From NCBI RefSeq assembly GCF_038900095.1, contig NZ_JBBMQQ010000011.1:66930-130929 (forward strand): a DNA stretch of 64,000 nt, in the 5' to 3' direction. The notes beneath the pieces were generated by a model. It saw nothing but the letters and a program-made list of their open reading frames with translations, was not told the DNA's origin and searched no databases. Shown piece after piece: positions 17,190 through 25,916 of this stretch. This DNA is from Hoeflea sp038900095. GTDB lineage: Bacteria > Pseudomonadota > Alphaproteobacteria > Rhizobiales > Rhizobiaceae. Within the stretch, counting starts at the first letter, position 1, and the number at the start of each line of letters is the position of its first letter. The translations under genes were made by a program, and so were the position numbers.

Positions 17190-19181
17190 TCAGGCTTCGT
17201 CATGTAAGCGGGCTTCGACTGCTGCCACAGCGGCTGCAGCGGTGATGCCGAAATGCTCGTAGAGTTCCTTGTAGGGGCCGGATGCGCCGAACCCGGTCAT
17301 GCCAATGAAAATGCCGTCGGAACCGATGAAACGGTCCCATCCCTGGCGGATGCCCGCCTCGATGGCGATCTTGACCCTGGAATCTCCGATAACCGCCTTT
17401 TTGTACTCCATGCTCTGCTCTTCGAACAACTCGAAGCAGGGCACTGAGACCACACGTGTGGTGTGACCATTCGCCTCAAGCATCTGGCGGGCTTCAAGAG
17501 CGATTTCGATTTCCGAACCGGTCGCGAAAATCGTGACTTCCGCATCGCTGGCCGAAACGAGGTCATAGGCGCCATAGGCGCAGAGGTTCTCCTCGGTGAA
17601 ATCGGTGCGCACGGTCGGCAGGTTCTGACGGGTCAGCGCGATGCCGCTCGGACGCTTGCCCTGCTCGAGCGCAATTTCCCAGCATTCGGCGGTTTCGACC
17701 GTGTCGGCGGGCCGGAACATCAGGAGATTGGGGATCGCACGCAGAGCCGCCATCTGTTCGACCGGCTGGTGGGTCGGCCCGTCTTCGCCAAGGCCGATGG
17801 AATCATGGGTCAGAACATGAATGACACGGATGCCCATCAGGGCTGCGAGGCGGATCGAAGGCCGGCAATAATCCGAGAAAATCAGGAAGCCGCCGGAATA
17901 GGGGATCAGGCCACCATGCAGCGCGATGCCGTTCATGATCGCGGCCATGCCGTGTTCACGAATGCCGTAGTGAATGTAGCGTCCGGAGAAGTCGTCCGGA
18001 GTGATCGGCTTGGTCTGGCTGGTCCGGGTGTTGTTGGAACCGGTCAGGTCGGCCGATCCGCCGATGGTTTCGGGAACCACGCCGTTGATGATCTCGAGCG
18101 CCATTTCCGAAGCCTTGCGGGTGGCGACCGTTGGCAGGTCTTCGGCCAGCTTCTTCTTGTAGGCGGTAATGGCGGGCTGCAATTCACCCGGCAGTTCACC
18201 GCTCATGCGGCGCTCGAAAGCCATGCGGACGTCGTTGTCGGCGTCGGCAAGGCGGGCTTCCCAGGCCTTGCGGTCCTTGACCGAGCGGAGGCCTGCCAGA
18301 CGCCAGGCGTCGAGAATGTCGGAGGGAACCACGAAGGGTTCTTCGTCCCAGCCGAGTGCCTTGCGGGTGCCGGCGATTTCCTTTTCGCCGAGCGGGGAGC
18401 CGTGGGCGCCGCTGGTGCCGGCCTTGTTGGGCGCGCCAAAGCCGATGACGGTCTTTGCGGCGATCAGTGTCGGCCGGTCCGATTTCTGCGCTGCCTCGAT
18501 GGCCTGGGCGATGGCATCGGGATCGTGGCCGTCAATGTCGAGCGTGTTCCAGCCGGAAGCTGCGAAGCGGGCAAGCTGGTCGGTGGAATCGGTCAGTGAA
18601 ACCGGGCCGTCGATGGAAATCGAGTTGTTGTCCCAGAACACGATCAGCTTGTTGAGCTTGAGATGGCCAGCCAGCGAAATCGCTTCCTGGCTGATGCCTT
18701 CCATCAGGCAGCCGTCGCCTGCGAGCGCATAGGTGTAGTGTTCGACCAGATCGGAGCCGAACTCTGTGGCGAGCTTGCGCTCGGCGATGGCCATGCCGAC
18801 TGCGTTGCCGATGCCCTGGCCAAGCGGACCGGTGGTGGTCTCGATTCCAGCTGCGTGGCCGTATTCGGGATGGCCGGCCGTGGGAGAGCCGAGCTGCCGG
18901 AAATTCTTGATGTCGTCGAGCGAGATGTCATCATATCCGAGCAGATAGAGCAGCGAATAGATCAGCATCGAGCCGTGGCCGGCAGACAGCACAAAGCGGT
19001 CGCGATCGGGCCAGTCGGGCTTTTTCGGGTCGAAGGTCAGGTAGCGCGAAAACAGCACCGTGGCGACATCGGCTGCGCCCATAGGCAGGCCGGGGTGCCC
19101 GGATTTGGCTTTCTCTACAGCATCGATGGACAGAAACCGGATTGCATTCGCCATCCGGTCGTGTTTTTCGCGTGAAATCAT
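17190..19181 (-). CDS. tkt: Transketolase
   Basis: A 663-residue thiamine-diphosphate enzyme. The motif GDGCLMEGISQEA binds Mg2+-thiamine diphosphate, and SIDGPVSLT and LTHDSIGLGEDGPTHQP are family signatures of the substrate and pyrimidine sites. It moves two-carbon units between sugar phosphates in the pentose-phosphate pathway (or the Calvin cycle where present; no Rubisco gene is seen here). A sigma70-like promoter at 19249-19276 directs transcription toward it, making tkt the first gene of the tkt-gap unit. Confidence 0.97.
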   Translation of the reverse strand: MISREKHDRMANAIRFLSIDAVEKAKSGHPGLPMGAADVATVLFSRYLTFDPKKPDWPDRDRFVLSAGHGSMLIYSLLYLLGYDDISLDDIKNFRQLGSPTAGHPEYGHAAGIETTTGPLGQGIGNAVGMAIAERKLATEFGSDLVEHYTYALAGDGCLMEGISQEAISLAGHLKLNKLIVFWDNNSISIDGPVSLTDSTDQLARFAASGWNTLDIDGHDPDAIAQAIEAAQKSDRPTLIAAKTVIGFGAPNKAGTSGAHGSPLGEKEIAGTRKALGWDEEPFVVPSDILDAWRLAGLRSVKDRKAWEARLADADNDVRMAFERRMSGELPGELQPAITAYKKKLAEDLPTVATRKASEMALEIINGVVPETIGGSADLTGSNNTRTSQTKPITPDDFSGRYIHYGIREHGMAAIMNGIALHGGLIPYSGGFLIFSDYCRPSIRLAALMGIRVIHVLTHDSIGLGEDGPTHQPVEQMAALRAIPNLLMFRPADTVETAECWEIALEQGKRPSGIALTRQNLPTVRTDFTEENLCAYGAYDLVSASDAEVTIFATGSEIEIALEARQMLEANGHTTRVVSVPCFELFEEQSMEYKKAVIGDSRVKIAIEAGIRQGWDRFIGSDGIFIGMTGFGASGPYKELYEHFGITAAAAVAAVEARLHDEA

Positions 19182-19248
19182 GATGGTTCCGCCTGGTCGC
19201 GTTCATGTCAGGTCCGGGCTGGATATAGACCGGATCGAAGGCCGCGCA

Positions 19249-19276
19249 CACATAGCACTTGCTAGGCGGGAGTCAA
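19249..19276 (-). promoter_or_regulatory. Predicted promoter of tkt-gap
   Basis: On the minus strand, TTGACT (19276-19271) and TATGTG (19254-19249) are 16 bases apart. A mirrored TTGACG at 19323-19328 points the other way toward the DUF4164-zapA genes, forming a 9-bp inverted repeat (GTCAACAAA/TTTGTTGAC) with the first. Confidence 0.6.
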
Positions 19277-19416
19277 CAAATGCCTTGGCCTCAAACGGCT
19301 GGGGATGCAAAAGGTGGTTTTGTTGACGCCCCGTTCGGCTAATGCGTAAACTCATGCTCACAAGTGTCCGGAATTCAAGCGATTCGGCTTGTAATCCAGA
19401 TCCAGGGAAGCTGATA

Positions 19417-19689
19417 ATGCCGGTTGAAAAGACTGTACAATCCGCACTTGAGGCTTTGAAAAAAGCCTTGAATCAGCTCGACAATGAAGTCGACCGGCAA
19501 GTGGAAGCGAGCCGCAGCTCGACCGAAGCGGCTGCCGAACTTGACCGGATGATCGAGGATCGCTCGCGCATTGCGCTGGAACTTGACCAGTCGCAGGACA
19601 GGGCCAACCGTCTCGAAGAAGCCAATCGCGAGGTTTCGCGCCGGCTGGTGACGGCCATGGAAACAATCCGGGCGGTCCTGGACCGCTGA
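19417..19689 (+). CDS. DUF4164 family coiled-coil protein
   Basis: A 90-residue, highly charged, entirely helical protein starting MPVEKTVQSALEALKKAL. The heptad pattern over nearly its whole length predicts a coiled coil. DUF4164 proteins are found next to zapA in Rhizobiales, so a link to cell division is plausible but unproven. AGGGAAG sits seven bases before the ATG at 19417, which decides this start over an upstream in-frame ATG at 19342. The zapA gene follows after 66 bases. Confidence 0.85.
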   Translation: MPVEKTVQSALEALKKALNQLDNEVDRQVEASRSSTEAAAELDRMIEDRSRIALELDQSQDRANRLEEANREVSRRLVTAMETIRAVLDR

Positions 19690-19755
19690 AACGTGTGTTT
19701 ATCATCTTGCACTTGCCTTCGGATCCTACGGGGCGTGCAAAACAGGACGTGTTGA

Positions 19756-20118
19756 ATGGCTCAGGTTACGGTTACCATTGACAGCAAGACCTACCGGATG
19801 GCCTGCGAAGAGGGCCAGGAAGAGCACCTCAGCGATCTCGCCGGGCGATTCGACCGTTATGTCGGCCATCTGAAGAGCCAGTTCGGCGAAATCGGCGATC
19901 TGCGGATCACGGTGATGGCCGGGATCATGGTGATGGACGAGCTGCATGAATTGCAGCGCCGGATGCGCGGGCTCGAGGCGGAGGTCGAAACACTGAAAAA
20001 GACCCGCGACAACGCGCTGAGCAAGGTCGACAAGACCGATCATGACCTGGCCGAGGCCTTGACCGAAGTCACCGGCAAGATCGAGCAGATTACCGGGAAA
20101 CTGTCCGGGCGGAGCTGA
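19756..20118 (+). CDS. zapA: Cell division protein ZapA
   Basis: A 120-residue protein starting MAQVTVTIDSKTYRMACEEG, the ZapA beta-strand core, followed by HLSDLAGRFDRYVGHLK and a long C-terminal coiled coil. ZapA binds FtsZ and bundles its filaments at the division site. In many proteobacteria zapA is followed by 6S RNA and the 5-formyltetrahydrofolate cyclo-ligase gene. Here 6S RNA is present, but the cyclo-ligase gene is 5.8 kb away. Confidence 0.93.
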   Translation: MAQVTVTIDSKTYRMACEEGQEEHLSDLAGRFDRYVGHLKSQFGEIGDLRITVMAGIMVMDELHELQRRMRGLEAEVETLKKTRDNALSKVDKTDHDLAEALTEVTGKIEQITGKLSGRS

Positions 20119-20269
20119 CGGCTCGAAGATGACACTCCGAAGCGAGCGGCTTTGCCGGAACGGGGCAGGGACACTGGTCATCTGCAGTGGTGGTTTTCAG
20201 GCAATCCGCCTGTTGGGCAAAGGCTTCACCGGCTTGAGCGGGATAAAGCACCGATCTGCAATTTGCTGA

Positions 20270-20298
20270 TTGGAGTTGGGCTTGGCATGACCTATATA
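20270..20298 (+). promoter_or_regulatory. Predicted promoter of 6S RNA
   Basis: TTGGAG (20270-20275) and TATATA (20293-20298) are exactly 17 bases apart. The predicted transcription start, near 20304, coincides with the first base pair of the 6S closing stem. Confidence 0.7.
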
Positions 20299-20303
20299 GC
20301 AGA

Positions 20304-20459
20304 AGCGATCTGCGCCTCTCGACAGGATACGTAATCCCTGGGGCCTTAATTGATCCAAAGGGAGCTGTCCCTGACCGGACCCGTGGGTCCGGACATATGG
20401 CGCCCACCTACGTTGTAGGTTCCCAGGATCAATAAATCCATCGGTTGCCGCGGATCGCA
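20304..20459 (+). ncRNA. ssrS: 6S RNA
   Basis: Located downstream of zapA, as in most proteobacteria, and about 156 nt long. The ends form a 10-bp closing stem: GCGATCTGCG (20305-20314) pairs with CGCGGATCGC (20449-20458). Inside, ATTGATCC (20349-20356) pairs with GGATCAAT (20426-20433), and an apical stem is formed by GACCGGACCC/GGGTCCGG. This is the long, interrupted rod that mimics an open promoter and binds the housekeeping RNA polymerase in stationary phase. A promoter with ideal spacing ends just before the start. The identification rests on position, size and fold; no covariance search was made. Confidence 0.87.
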
Positions 20460-20529
20460 CTGTATCCAATGACAAAATTGCAGTTCTTGTTTTATCGCCG
20501 CGGAAATCTGCTGGATGGCTTCAACTATC

Positions 20530-20562
20530 TGGTTGCAAATGATCCCGGGTGATTTGCAACCA
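20530..20562. repeat. Perfect 11-bp inverted repeat after 6S RNA
   Basis: TGGTTGCAAAT (20530-20540) and ATTTGCAACCA (20552-20562) flank 11 bases. It lies 20 bases beyond the stop of the minus-strand crp-like gene and 70 bases beyond 6S RNA. It could terminate either; no long T-run is present. Confidence 0.55.
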
Positions 20563-20581
20563 GCAATTTTGCCGCGCCGGG

Positions 20582-21376
20582 TCAGTCATCAAGCTCAGGT
20601 GATGATTTGTCCTTGGTTTTCACCGAGCCATTGCCGGCAAATGCAAGGCGGATGCGATCATAGCATTCACAGGCATTGTCTTCCAGAATGCGCCGATCGG
20701 TAATTGTCACATTTCCGCGTGTGTATTTAAGGGCGCCCTCCTTCATCAGGGCGTGACACACCGAACTGACCGTCGCGCGACGCATGCCCAGAACCTCTGA
20801 TATACCCTGCTGGGTAAGCTGAAATGTATCTGAACTGACGCGGTCATGGGCGTGCAAAAGCCAACGGCTGACCCGTTGCTCGGCCTTGTGAAGGCTGTTG
20901 CAGGCGACGGACTCCATCAACTGAACAGTCAGTGATTTGGCGTAGCGCATCATGGCGTCGCTGACGCAGGGATAGATCTCAATCGCTTCGTCGAGATCCT
21001 CGATTGAAATCCATGACGCATATCCGGGCACCTGAACCACAGGTTCACCTATCGAATTTCCGCCGCCGAAAATGAAGGAAATGCCAATGAACCCTTCATT
21101 GCCAATTGACGCTTTTTCCACACTTCGTCCGTCCTGCATCTGTGCCATCAGGCATGTGACACCTTCATGTGGAAAAACTGCGTGAGTGAATGGCTCTCCA
21201 TCGGTGTAGAGAACCTGGCCCTGCGACAATCGCTTTACGACTGCGCGTGACTCCAGAAAAGCGAGTGCGTCCGGGCGTATTGCCAGCAGAATCTTGTTTC
21301 TGGTGTCGAAGTCGCCGACTATTTCAGGTTTCAATTGTTTGACCTCTCGCGGATCCTTTGCTGGATCCCATCGCAT
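20582..21376 (-). CDS. Crp/Fnr family transcriptional regulator
   Basis: A 264-residue regulator. Residues about 30-145 form a cyclic-nucleotide-binding-like domain (GQVLYTDGEPFTHAVFPHEG). Residues about 170-240 form the Crp-type winged helix (FQLTQQGISEVLGMRRATVSSV). The effector pocket lacks the clear cAMP-binding RxS motif and the Fnr cysteine cluster, so the signal is unknown. An extra 20-residue charged tail follows. It is divergent from the PAS-GGDEF-EAL gene across a 133-bp gap holding a 19-bp dyad, so it may control that gene or itself. Confidence 0.88.
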   Translation of the reverse strand: MRWDPAKDPREVKQLKPEIVGDFDTRNKILLAIRPDALAFLESRAVVKRLSQGQVLYTDGEPFTHAVFPHEGVTCLMAQMQDGRSVEKASIGNEGFIGISFIFGGGNSIGEPVVQVPGYASWISIEDLDEAIEIYPCVSDAMMRYAKSLTVQLMESVACNSLHKAEQRVSRWLLHAHDRVSSDTFQLTQQGISEVLGMRRATVSSVCHALMKEGALKYTRGNVTITDRRILEDNACECYDRIRLAFAGNGSVKTKDKSSPELDD

Positions 21377-21438
21377 AAAAATGTGCTTCTTAATAATGAA
21401 TTCAGTAAAGATTTATTAATTATATTATACGTACGGTA

Positions 21439-21457
21439 ACGTTCATATATAGAACGT
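21439..21457. promoter_or_regulatory. Dyad operator between the crp-like and GGDEF-EAL genes
   Basis: ACGTTC and GAACGT flank seven bases (ATATATA), and the half-site recurs as TCGTTCAT at 21460-21467. The whole 21400-21470 stretch is AT-rich. The location in a divergent promoter region and the dyad plus extra half-site suggest a regulator binding site. Confidence 0.5.
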
Positions 21458-21509
21458 AATCGTTCATACTTGCGCTTGCGGATGATCGGACATGTTGGGA
21501 GCCATGCCT

Positions 21510-23753
21510 ATGATTCTTGAAGAAGTCGACGCCGGTGACGGCACAAAGTCCGGTGATGCGCAGCGCTCAGGTGAGTATTCCGAGCATCTGGTGGCATATC
21601 ATGAAGCATGTAATGAGTTGTTCGCTTACAAAGAAGCTCTAGATCAGAATACTATCGTTTCTATAACGGATAAGTCTGGAAAAATAATTTATGCAAATGA
21701 AAAATTTTGTAATATAAGTAAATATAGCAACAAAGAGCTTGTGGGTAAGAAAATAAGTATATTGAACTCCGGTTATCATGATCGGAAATTTTTTTCCGAC
21801 ATGTGGAGAACGATTGGAAATGGTCTCCCGTGGCGCAATGAAATCCGGAATCGTGACAAGAACGGAGATTTCTATTGGGTCGATACGACCATCGTCCCCA
21901 AGCGCAATCAGTTCGGCAAAATCGACGGGTACGTATCAATTCGGTATGATATTACCGAACGAAAGGCGATCGAAAACGCACTGAATGACGAGGTCGAAAA
22001 AAGAAGGAATACGGAATTACTGCTTAGAGAGTTGATTTCAACCATCCCGGATGGGGTTGTCGCTTTCGATGCAGAGGACAAGCTACTTCATTTCAACAAG
22101 GCCTACAAAGATTTCCATACTGCAAAGGCCAAGCATCTTGTTGCGGGTGTCTCGTTTTCGGAGCTGTTGAAAATTGCGGTTGAAAACAACCAGTATACGG
22201 GTTTGCCCGAGGACCCGAAAGCACGCGAAATCTATATCGAAAACCGATTGAGGCGGCATCACAATCCGGGACTCCCGATCATTCAGCAACTGAGTGACGG
22301 ACGCTGGATCCAGGTGCAGGAGCGTCGCTCGAAGGCAGGTTACACCGTCGGTGTCTGCACCGACATCACCGACATCAAGCAGGCCGAGAAAACCATAAAA
22401 ACCCAAGCCGAGCAGGATTCCCTGACCGGGTTGTCCAATCGCGCCGTGCTGATCAGTCGGCTTACCAAGGCTTTGGGTGAACGCAAGGGTGTTGCGCAAA
22501 CCGGTGCTCTGGTTCTGATCGACCTTGATCATTTCAAGGATGTCAACGACACGCTTGGTCATGATGCGGGAGACGAATTGCTGGTTGAAGTTGCCCGGCG
22601 GCTTAGAGAGGTGCTGCGCAAGACTGATACGGTTGCCCGGATCGGGGGCGATGAATTTGCCATCTTGCTGTCCAATGTCAGCACCGTCGCTGAAGTCGAG
22701 AAAATCGGCGAGAAAATCATAACGAGACTCAACGAAATCGTCATGCTGGGTCATAGGGTGGTTTGTCCCAGTTGCAGTCTTGGAATAACGTTTTTTCCCG
22801 CGGATGGCTCTACGCCGAAGGATCTGCTGAAGAACGCAGACATCGCCCTGTATCAGGCAAAGGCGAGAGGCCGCGGCGTTTGGTCGTTCTTCGATCCGGC
22901 CCTCAAGCGGCAAGTGGAGCAACGCCAGGCAACCGCCGATGCATTGCGTGTGGCTCTGGCTGAAAACCGGATCGAAATTGCGGCGCAGACCCAGGTTTCG
23001 TTCAGCACAGGGCAACATGTCGGGTTCGAGATTCTTGCCCGATGGAAGCATCGCGGGAGCTATGTGCCGCCATCAGAATTCATTCCGGTTGCCGAAGAAA
23101 CCGGATTGATCATTCCGCTTGGTCAGGCGGTCCTTGATCAAGCCATGTCGATGGTCCGCGACATCAGGGACAAGGGATTTGATCCCGGCCGGATTGCCGT
23201 CAATGTCGCCGCTTCGCAGCTTAAACAGCATGACTTTGCCGAAACCCTTACTTCGATGCTCGATCAATATGGTCTCGATGCGGCTGTGCTGGAAATCGAA
23301 GTCACGGAAAACGTGCTGCTGGCGCGCGGCAGCAACCGGATTGGCCGCTCTCTGGAGGAGCTGCATCGCCTTGGTGTGCAGATTGCTCTGGATGATTTCG
23401 GCACCGGTCATGCATCGCTTTCGCATCTCAAGCGGTTCCCGGTTGACTGTCTCAAGATCGATCAGTCCTTCGTCCGCGAAATCCAGACCGGATCCGAAGA
23501 TGCCTTTATTGTTCGAGCGATCATAAACCTGGCTCACAACCTCGGCATGCGCGTTGTCGCAGAGGGTATCGAAACACAGGGGCAGTTCGAGCTTCTGCGC
23601 GGGCACGCCTGTGATCTCGGGCAGGGGTATCTGCTCGGAAAGCCGGTTGCACCTTCAGAGGCGCTTGCGTTCTGTGCGCCCCTTGCTTCGCGTGAGAAGG
23701 GAACAGGTTTTGAGCCAGGGATATCTGCGACCAGACTGAAGCGAACCGCTTAG
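21510..23753 (+). CDS. PAS-PAS-GGDEF-EAL protein (c-di-GMP turnover)
   Basis: About 747 residues with no membrane segment. A PAS domain near residues 40-150 is of the type that holds a flavin or heme cofactor (FFSDMWRTIGNGLPWRNE, FYWVDTTIVP). A second PAS-like domain follows (about 165-290). The GGDEF domain (about 300-470) has an intact RIGGDEFAIL and an inhibitory I-site RKTD five residues before it. The EAL domain (about 480-735) keeps ExLxR (EILAR), NVAASQ, EVTEN, DDFGTG and VAEGIET, so both c-di-GMP synthesis and hydrolysis are possible. Start: the ATG at 21510 has GGGAG eight bases upstream; ATGs at 21492 and 21504 are alternatives. The first PAS is encoded by notably AT-rich DNA. Confidence 0.9.
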   Translation: MILEEVDAGDGTKSGDAQRSGEYSEHLVAYHEACNELFAYKEALDQNTIVSITDKSGKIIYANEKFCNISKYSNKELVGKKISILNSGYHDRKFFSDMWRTIGNGLPWRNEIRNRDKNGDFYWVDTTIVPKRNQFGKIDGYVSIRYDITERKAIENALNDEVEKRRNTELLLRELISTIPDGVVAFDAEDKLLHFNKAYKDFHTAKAKHLVAGVSFSELLKIAVENNQYTGLPEDPKAREIYIENRLRRHHNPGLPIIQQLSDGRWIQVQERRSKAGYTVGVCTDITDIKQAEKTIKTQAEQDSLTGLSNRAVLISRLTKALGERKGVAQTGALVLIDLDHFKDVNDTLGHDAGDELLVEVARRLREVLRKTDTVARIGGDEFAILLSNVSTVAEVEKIGEKIITRLNEIVMLGHRVVCPSCSLGITFFPADGSTPKDLLKNADIALYQAKARGRGVWSFFDPALKRQVEQRQATADALRVALAENRIEIAAQTQVSFSTGQHVGFEILARWKHRGSYVPPSEFIPVAEETGLIIPLGQAVLDQAMSMVRDIRDKGFDPGRIAVNVAASQLKQHDFAETLTSMLDQYGLDAAVLEIEVTENVLLARGSNRIGRSLEELHRLGVQIALDDFGTGHASLSHLKRFPVDCLKIDQSFVREIQTGSEDAFIVRAIINLAHNLGMRVVAEGIETQGQFELLRGHACDLGQGYLLGKPVAPSEALAFCAPLASREKGTGFEPGISATRLKRTA

Positions 23754-23876
23754 GTTAGGGAATTTGTGGTCCATGAATTTGGGGGCCGGTGACGAATACC
23801 GATATAAAAACATGTAACAAATACAAAAATCGGCAACGGGGCGGTCTACTCAATACACCGTATTAGGAGGAAAACG

Positions 23877-25409
23877 ATGAGTAGTGTTGCACGTGCAGTG
23901 AGCGAATCCGATCAGGACATTCAGGGCCGGTTGGAATTCATCGGTATGAACAAGGAGAGCTGCGAGGATCTGCTTCAGCTCAAACCAATTATAGAGCGAG
24001 AGCTTCCCAAGGGGCTGGACCGGTTTTACGCGATCGTCTCGAAGACGCCGGAAGCCAGGAAATTCTTTTCCTCCGAAAAACAAATGAGCGGCGCCAAGAG
24101 TGCACAGCTGAGCCATTGGGAATCGATCGCCAATGGTTGTTTCAACGAGGATTATGTCGAACGCGTACGCACGATTGGTGCCGTACATGCCAGAATTGGC
24201 CTAGAGCCGAGATGGTATATTGGCGGTTACGGTCTGCTTGTCGAGCAACTGATCCGTGGCATCATGCAGGAACACTGGCCTGCCGGCGGCATGTTTTCGA
24301 AGCCAAAGGGGTCGGCCGAGGAGGTCAGTTCCCTGATTGTCAGTCTCGTCAAGGCTGTCATGCTGGATATGGATCTGTCGATATCGGTCTATATCGAGCA
24401 GGGCGAAGTGGCAAAGAAGAAGGCCGAGCAGGAGGCTATCGCCAGCGAACGGAAACTGGTGATCGACAGCTTCGGCAAGGCGATGGAGCAGATTGCGGCG
24501 AAGAATCTCGGCCACCGTATCGAGGAGGACCTGCCGGAGCCCTATGAGGCCCTGGTGCAGGATTTCAACAACGCGCTGGAACAGCTTGCCGATATCATCG
24601 AGCGGATCGGCGGATCGGCTGAGCAGATCAATTCCGGGTCCGAAGAAATACGGTCGGCTGCCGACAACCTGTCCAAGCGGGCCGAGCAGCAGGCCGCCTC
24701 GGTTGAGGAAACCGCGTCGGCAGTTGAGGAAATCACAGTGACCGTCAAATCGTCGACCGGCAGGGCCGAGGAAGCTGGAAAACTGGTCGAGCGCACCCGG
24801 CAGAATGCCGAGCATTCAGGCGAGGTGATGAAGCAGGCTGTCACGGCCATGGACCTGATCAGCAAATCGTCGGACGATATTTCCCGGATTATCGGCGTGA
24901 TCGACGAGATCGCATTTCAGACCAACCTTCTTGCACTCAATGCGGGGGTCGAGGCTGCCCGGGCCGGCGAGGCCGGGCGGGGGTTTGCCGTCGTGGCCCA
25001 GGAAGTGCGGGAGCTGGCGCAGCGATCGGCGGAGGCTGCCAAGGAAATCAAGGAGCTCATCACCACGTCCGGCGAGCAGGTCAAATCCGGCGTGTCGCTG
25101 GTCAGTGAAACGGGCGCGGCACTGGACAGTATTTCCCGTGAAGTCCTGGAGATTGCCACCAATGTCGATGCGATCATCGGCGCTGCGCGGGAACAGTCGG
25201 GTGCCTTGCAGGAAATCAACACCGCAGTTTCGGCCGTGGACAAGGGAACCCAGCAGAACGCTGCAATGGCCGAGCAAATGACAGCCAGCAGCCACTCCCT
25301 TGTCAACGAGGTGGCCGAGATCACTGCCATGTTGCGGACTTTCGAGACCCGGTCGAGCCGGCAGCATCTCGAGGTTGTTTCAAACAACGTTCACTCAATG
25401 AGTGCCTGA
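23877..25409 (+). CDS. Globin-coupled methyl-accepting chemotaxis sensor
   Basis: A 510-residue cytoplasmic receptor. Residues about 15-175 form a sensor globin; AVHARIGLEPRWYIGGY contains the expected proximal histidine and the globin-coupled-sensor signature. A HAMP-like linker follows near 210-255. The signalling domain (about 260-490) has the hairpin tip EIAFQTNLLALNAGVEAARAGE, which contacts CheA and CheW. No membrane helix is present. It should sense O2 or another gas and bias motility, as HemAT does. AGGAGG lies five bases before the ATG. Its neighbour makes or breaks c-di-GMP, so the two may link oxygen to motility or attachment. Confidence 0.93.
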   Translation: MSSVARAVSESDQDIQGRLEFIGMNKESCEDLLQLKPIIERELPKGLDRFYAIVSKTPEARKFFSSEKQMSGAKSAQLSHWESIANGCFNEDYVERVRTIGAVHARIGLEPRWYIGGYGLLVEQLIRGIMQEHWPAGGMFSKPKGSAEEVSSLIVSLVKAVMLDMDLSISVYIEQGEVAKKKAEQEAIASERKLVIDSFGKAMEQIAAKNLGHRIEEDLPEPYEALVQDFNNALEQLADIIERIGGSAEQINSGSEEIRSAADNLSKRAEQQAASVEETASAVEEITVTVKSSTGRAEEAGKLVERTRQNAEHSGEVMKQAVTAMDLISKSSDDISRIIGVIDEIAFQTNLLALNAGVEAARAGEAGRGFAVVAQEVRELAQRSAEAAKEIKELITTSGEQVKSGVSLVSETGAALDSISREVLEIATNVDAIIGAAREQSGALQEINTAVSAVDKGTQQNAAMAEQMTASSHSLVNEVAEITAMLRTFETRSSRQHLEVVSNNVHSMSA

Positions 25410-25455
25410 CAACGGCATCACCCTGTCGCTCGTCCAGAGCGGCAGGATCGCGTGC

Positions 25456-25674
25456 TCAATCGATCAGCCCCATTTTCATGGCGCGGGCCACGGCCTCGAT
25501 CGTGGTGCTTGCCATCAGCTTTCTGCGCGCTGATGCAAGGTGGCTTTCCGGGCTTTCCTGGTCATTGCCATCCGGTTTGGCAGGGCTGGGGAGTTGACCT
25601 CTTGCAACGGATTGCAGGCAAGATCTTTCGGGATGAGTCAAGCGCTCCGTCTGGTCTTTCATGGATGTCCGCAA
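25456..25674 (-). CDS. Stand-alone LuxR-type HTH protein, degenerate
   Basis: A 72-residue frame. Its start LTHPERSCLQSVARG and end HLASARRKLMASTTIEAVARAMKMGLI match the LuxR-type DNA-binding domain closely. The middle, where helices 2 and 3 should read like KTSWEIGQILGISERTV, reads QLPSPAKPDGNDQESPE, with no hydrophobic pattern and one residue short. That looks like compensated frameshifts or decay. No autoinducer or response-regulator domain precedes it. It may be a remnant of a LuxR-family regulator. I cannot exclude a functional divergent protein. Confidence 0.45.
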   Translation of the reverse strand: MRTSMKDQTERLTHPERSCLQSVARGQLPSPAKPDGNDQESPESHLASARRKLMASTTIEAVARAMKMGLID

Positions 25675-25916
25675 ATTGGTTGGTATGAATAATTAATTTT
25701 CTATGCCGTCTGGGCGGCCAGTTTTGACGGTGGGGTGATAGGCAGACTGCCGGGCAGCGGCAATCGGAAACCCGAGACGTCGTTTACAGTTCGTGAGGGG
25801 ACAGTCTCAAAATTGCACTATTCCGGACTCCGGTCCTGGCTGCGCAGCCGACACCATTGACGTTGAGCCGTCGACAGCGTTACGCCGCATCCATGAAAAC
25901 CACCACGGAGAGGCAG

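Noticed and set aside
20128..20271. Possible 46-codon gene between zapA and 6S RNA
   Set aside because: No ribosome-binding site, no hydrophobic or charged pattern, and it runs into the 6S RNA promoter.
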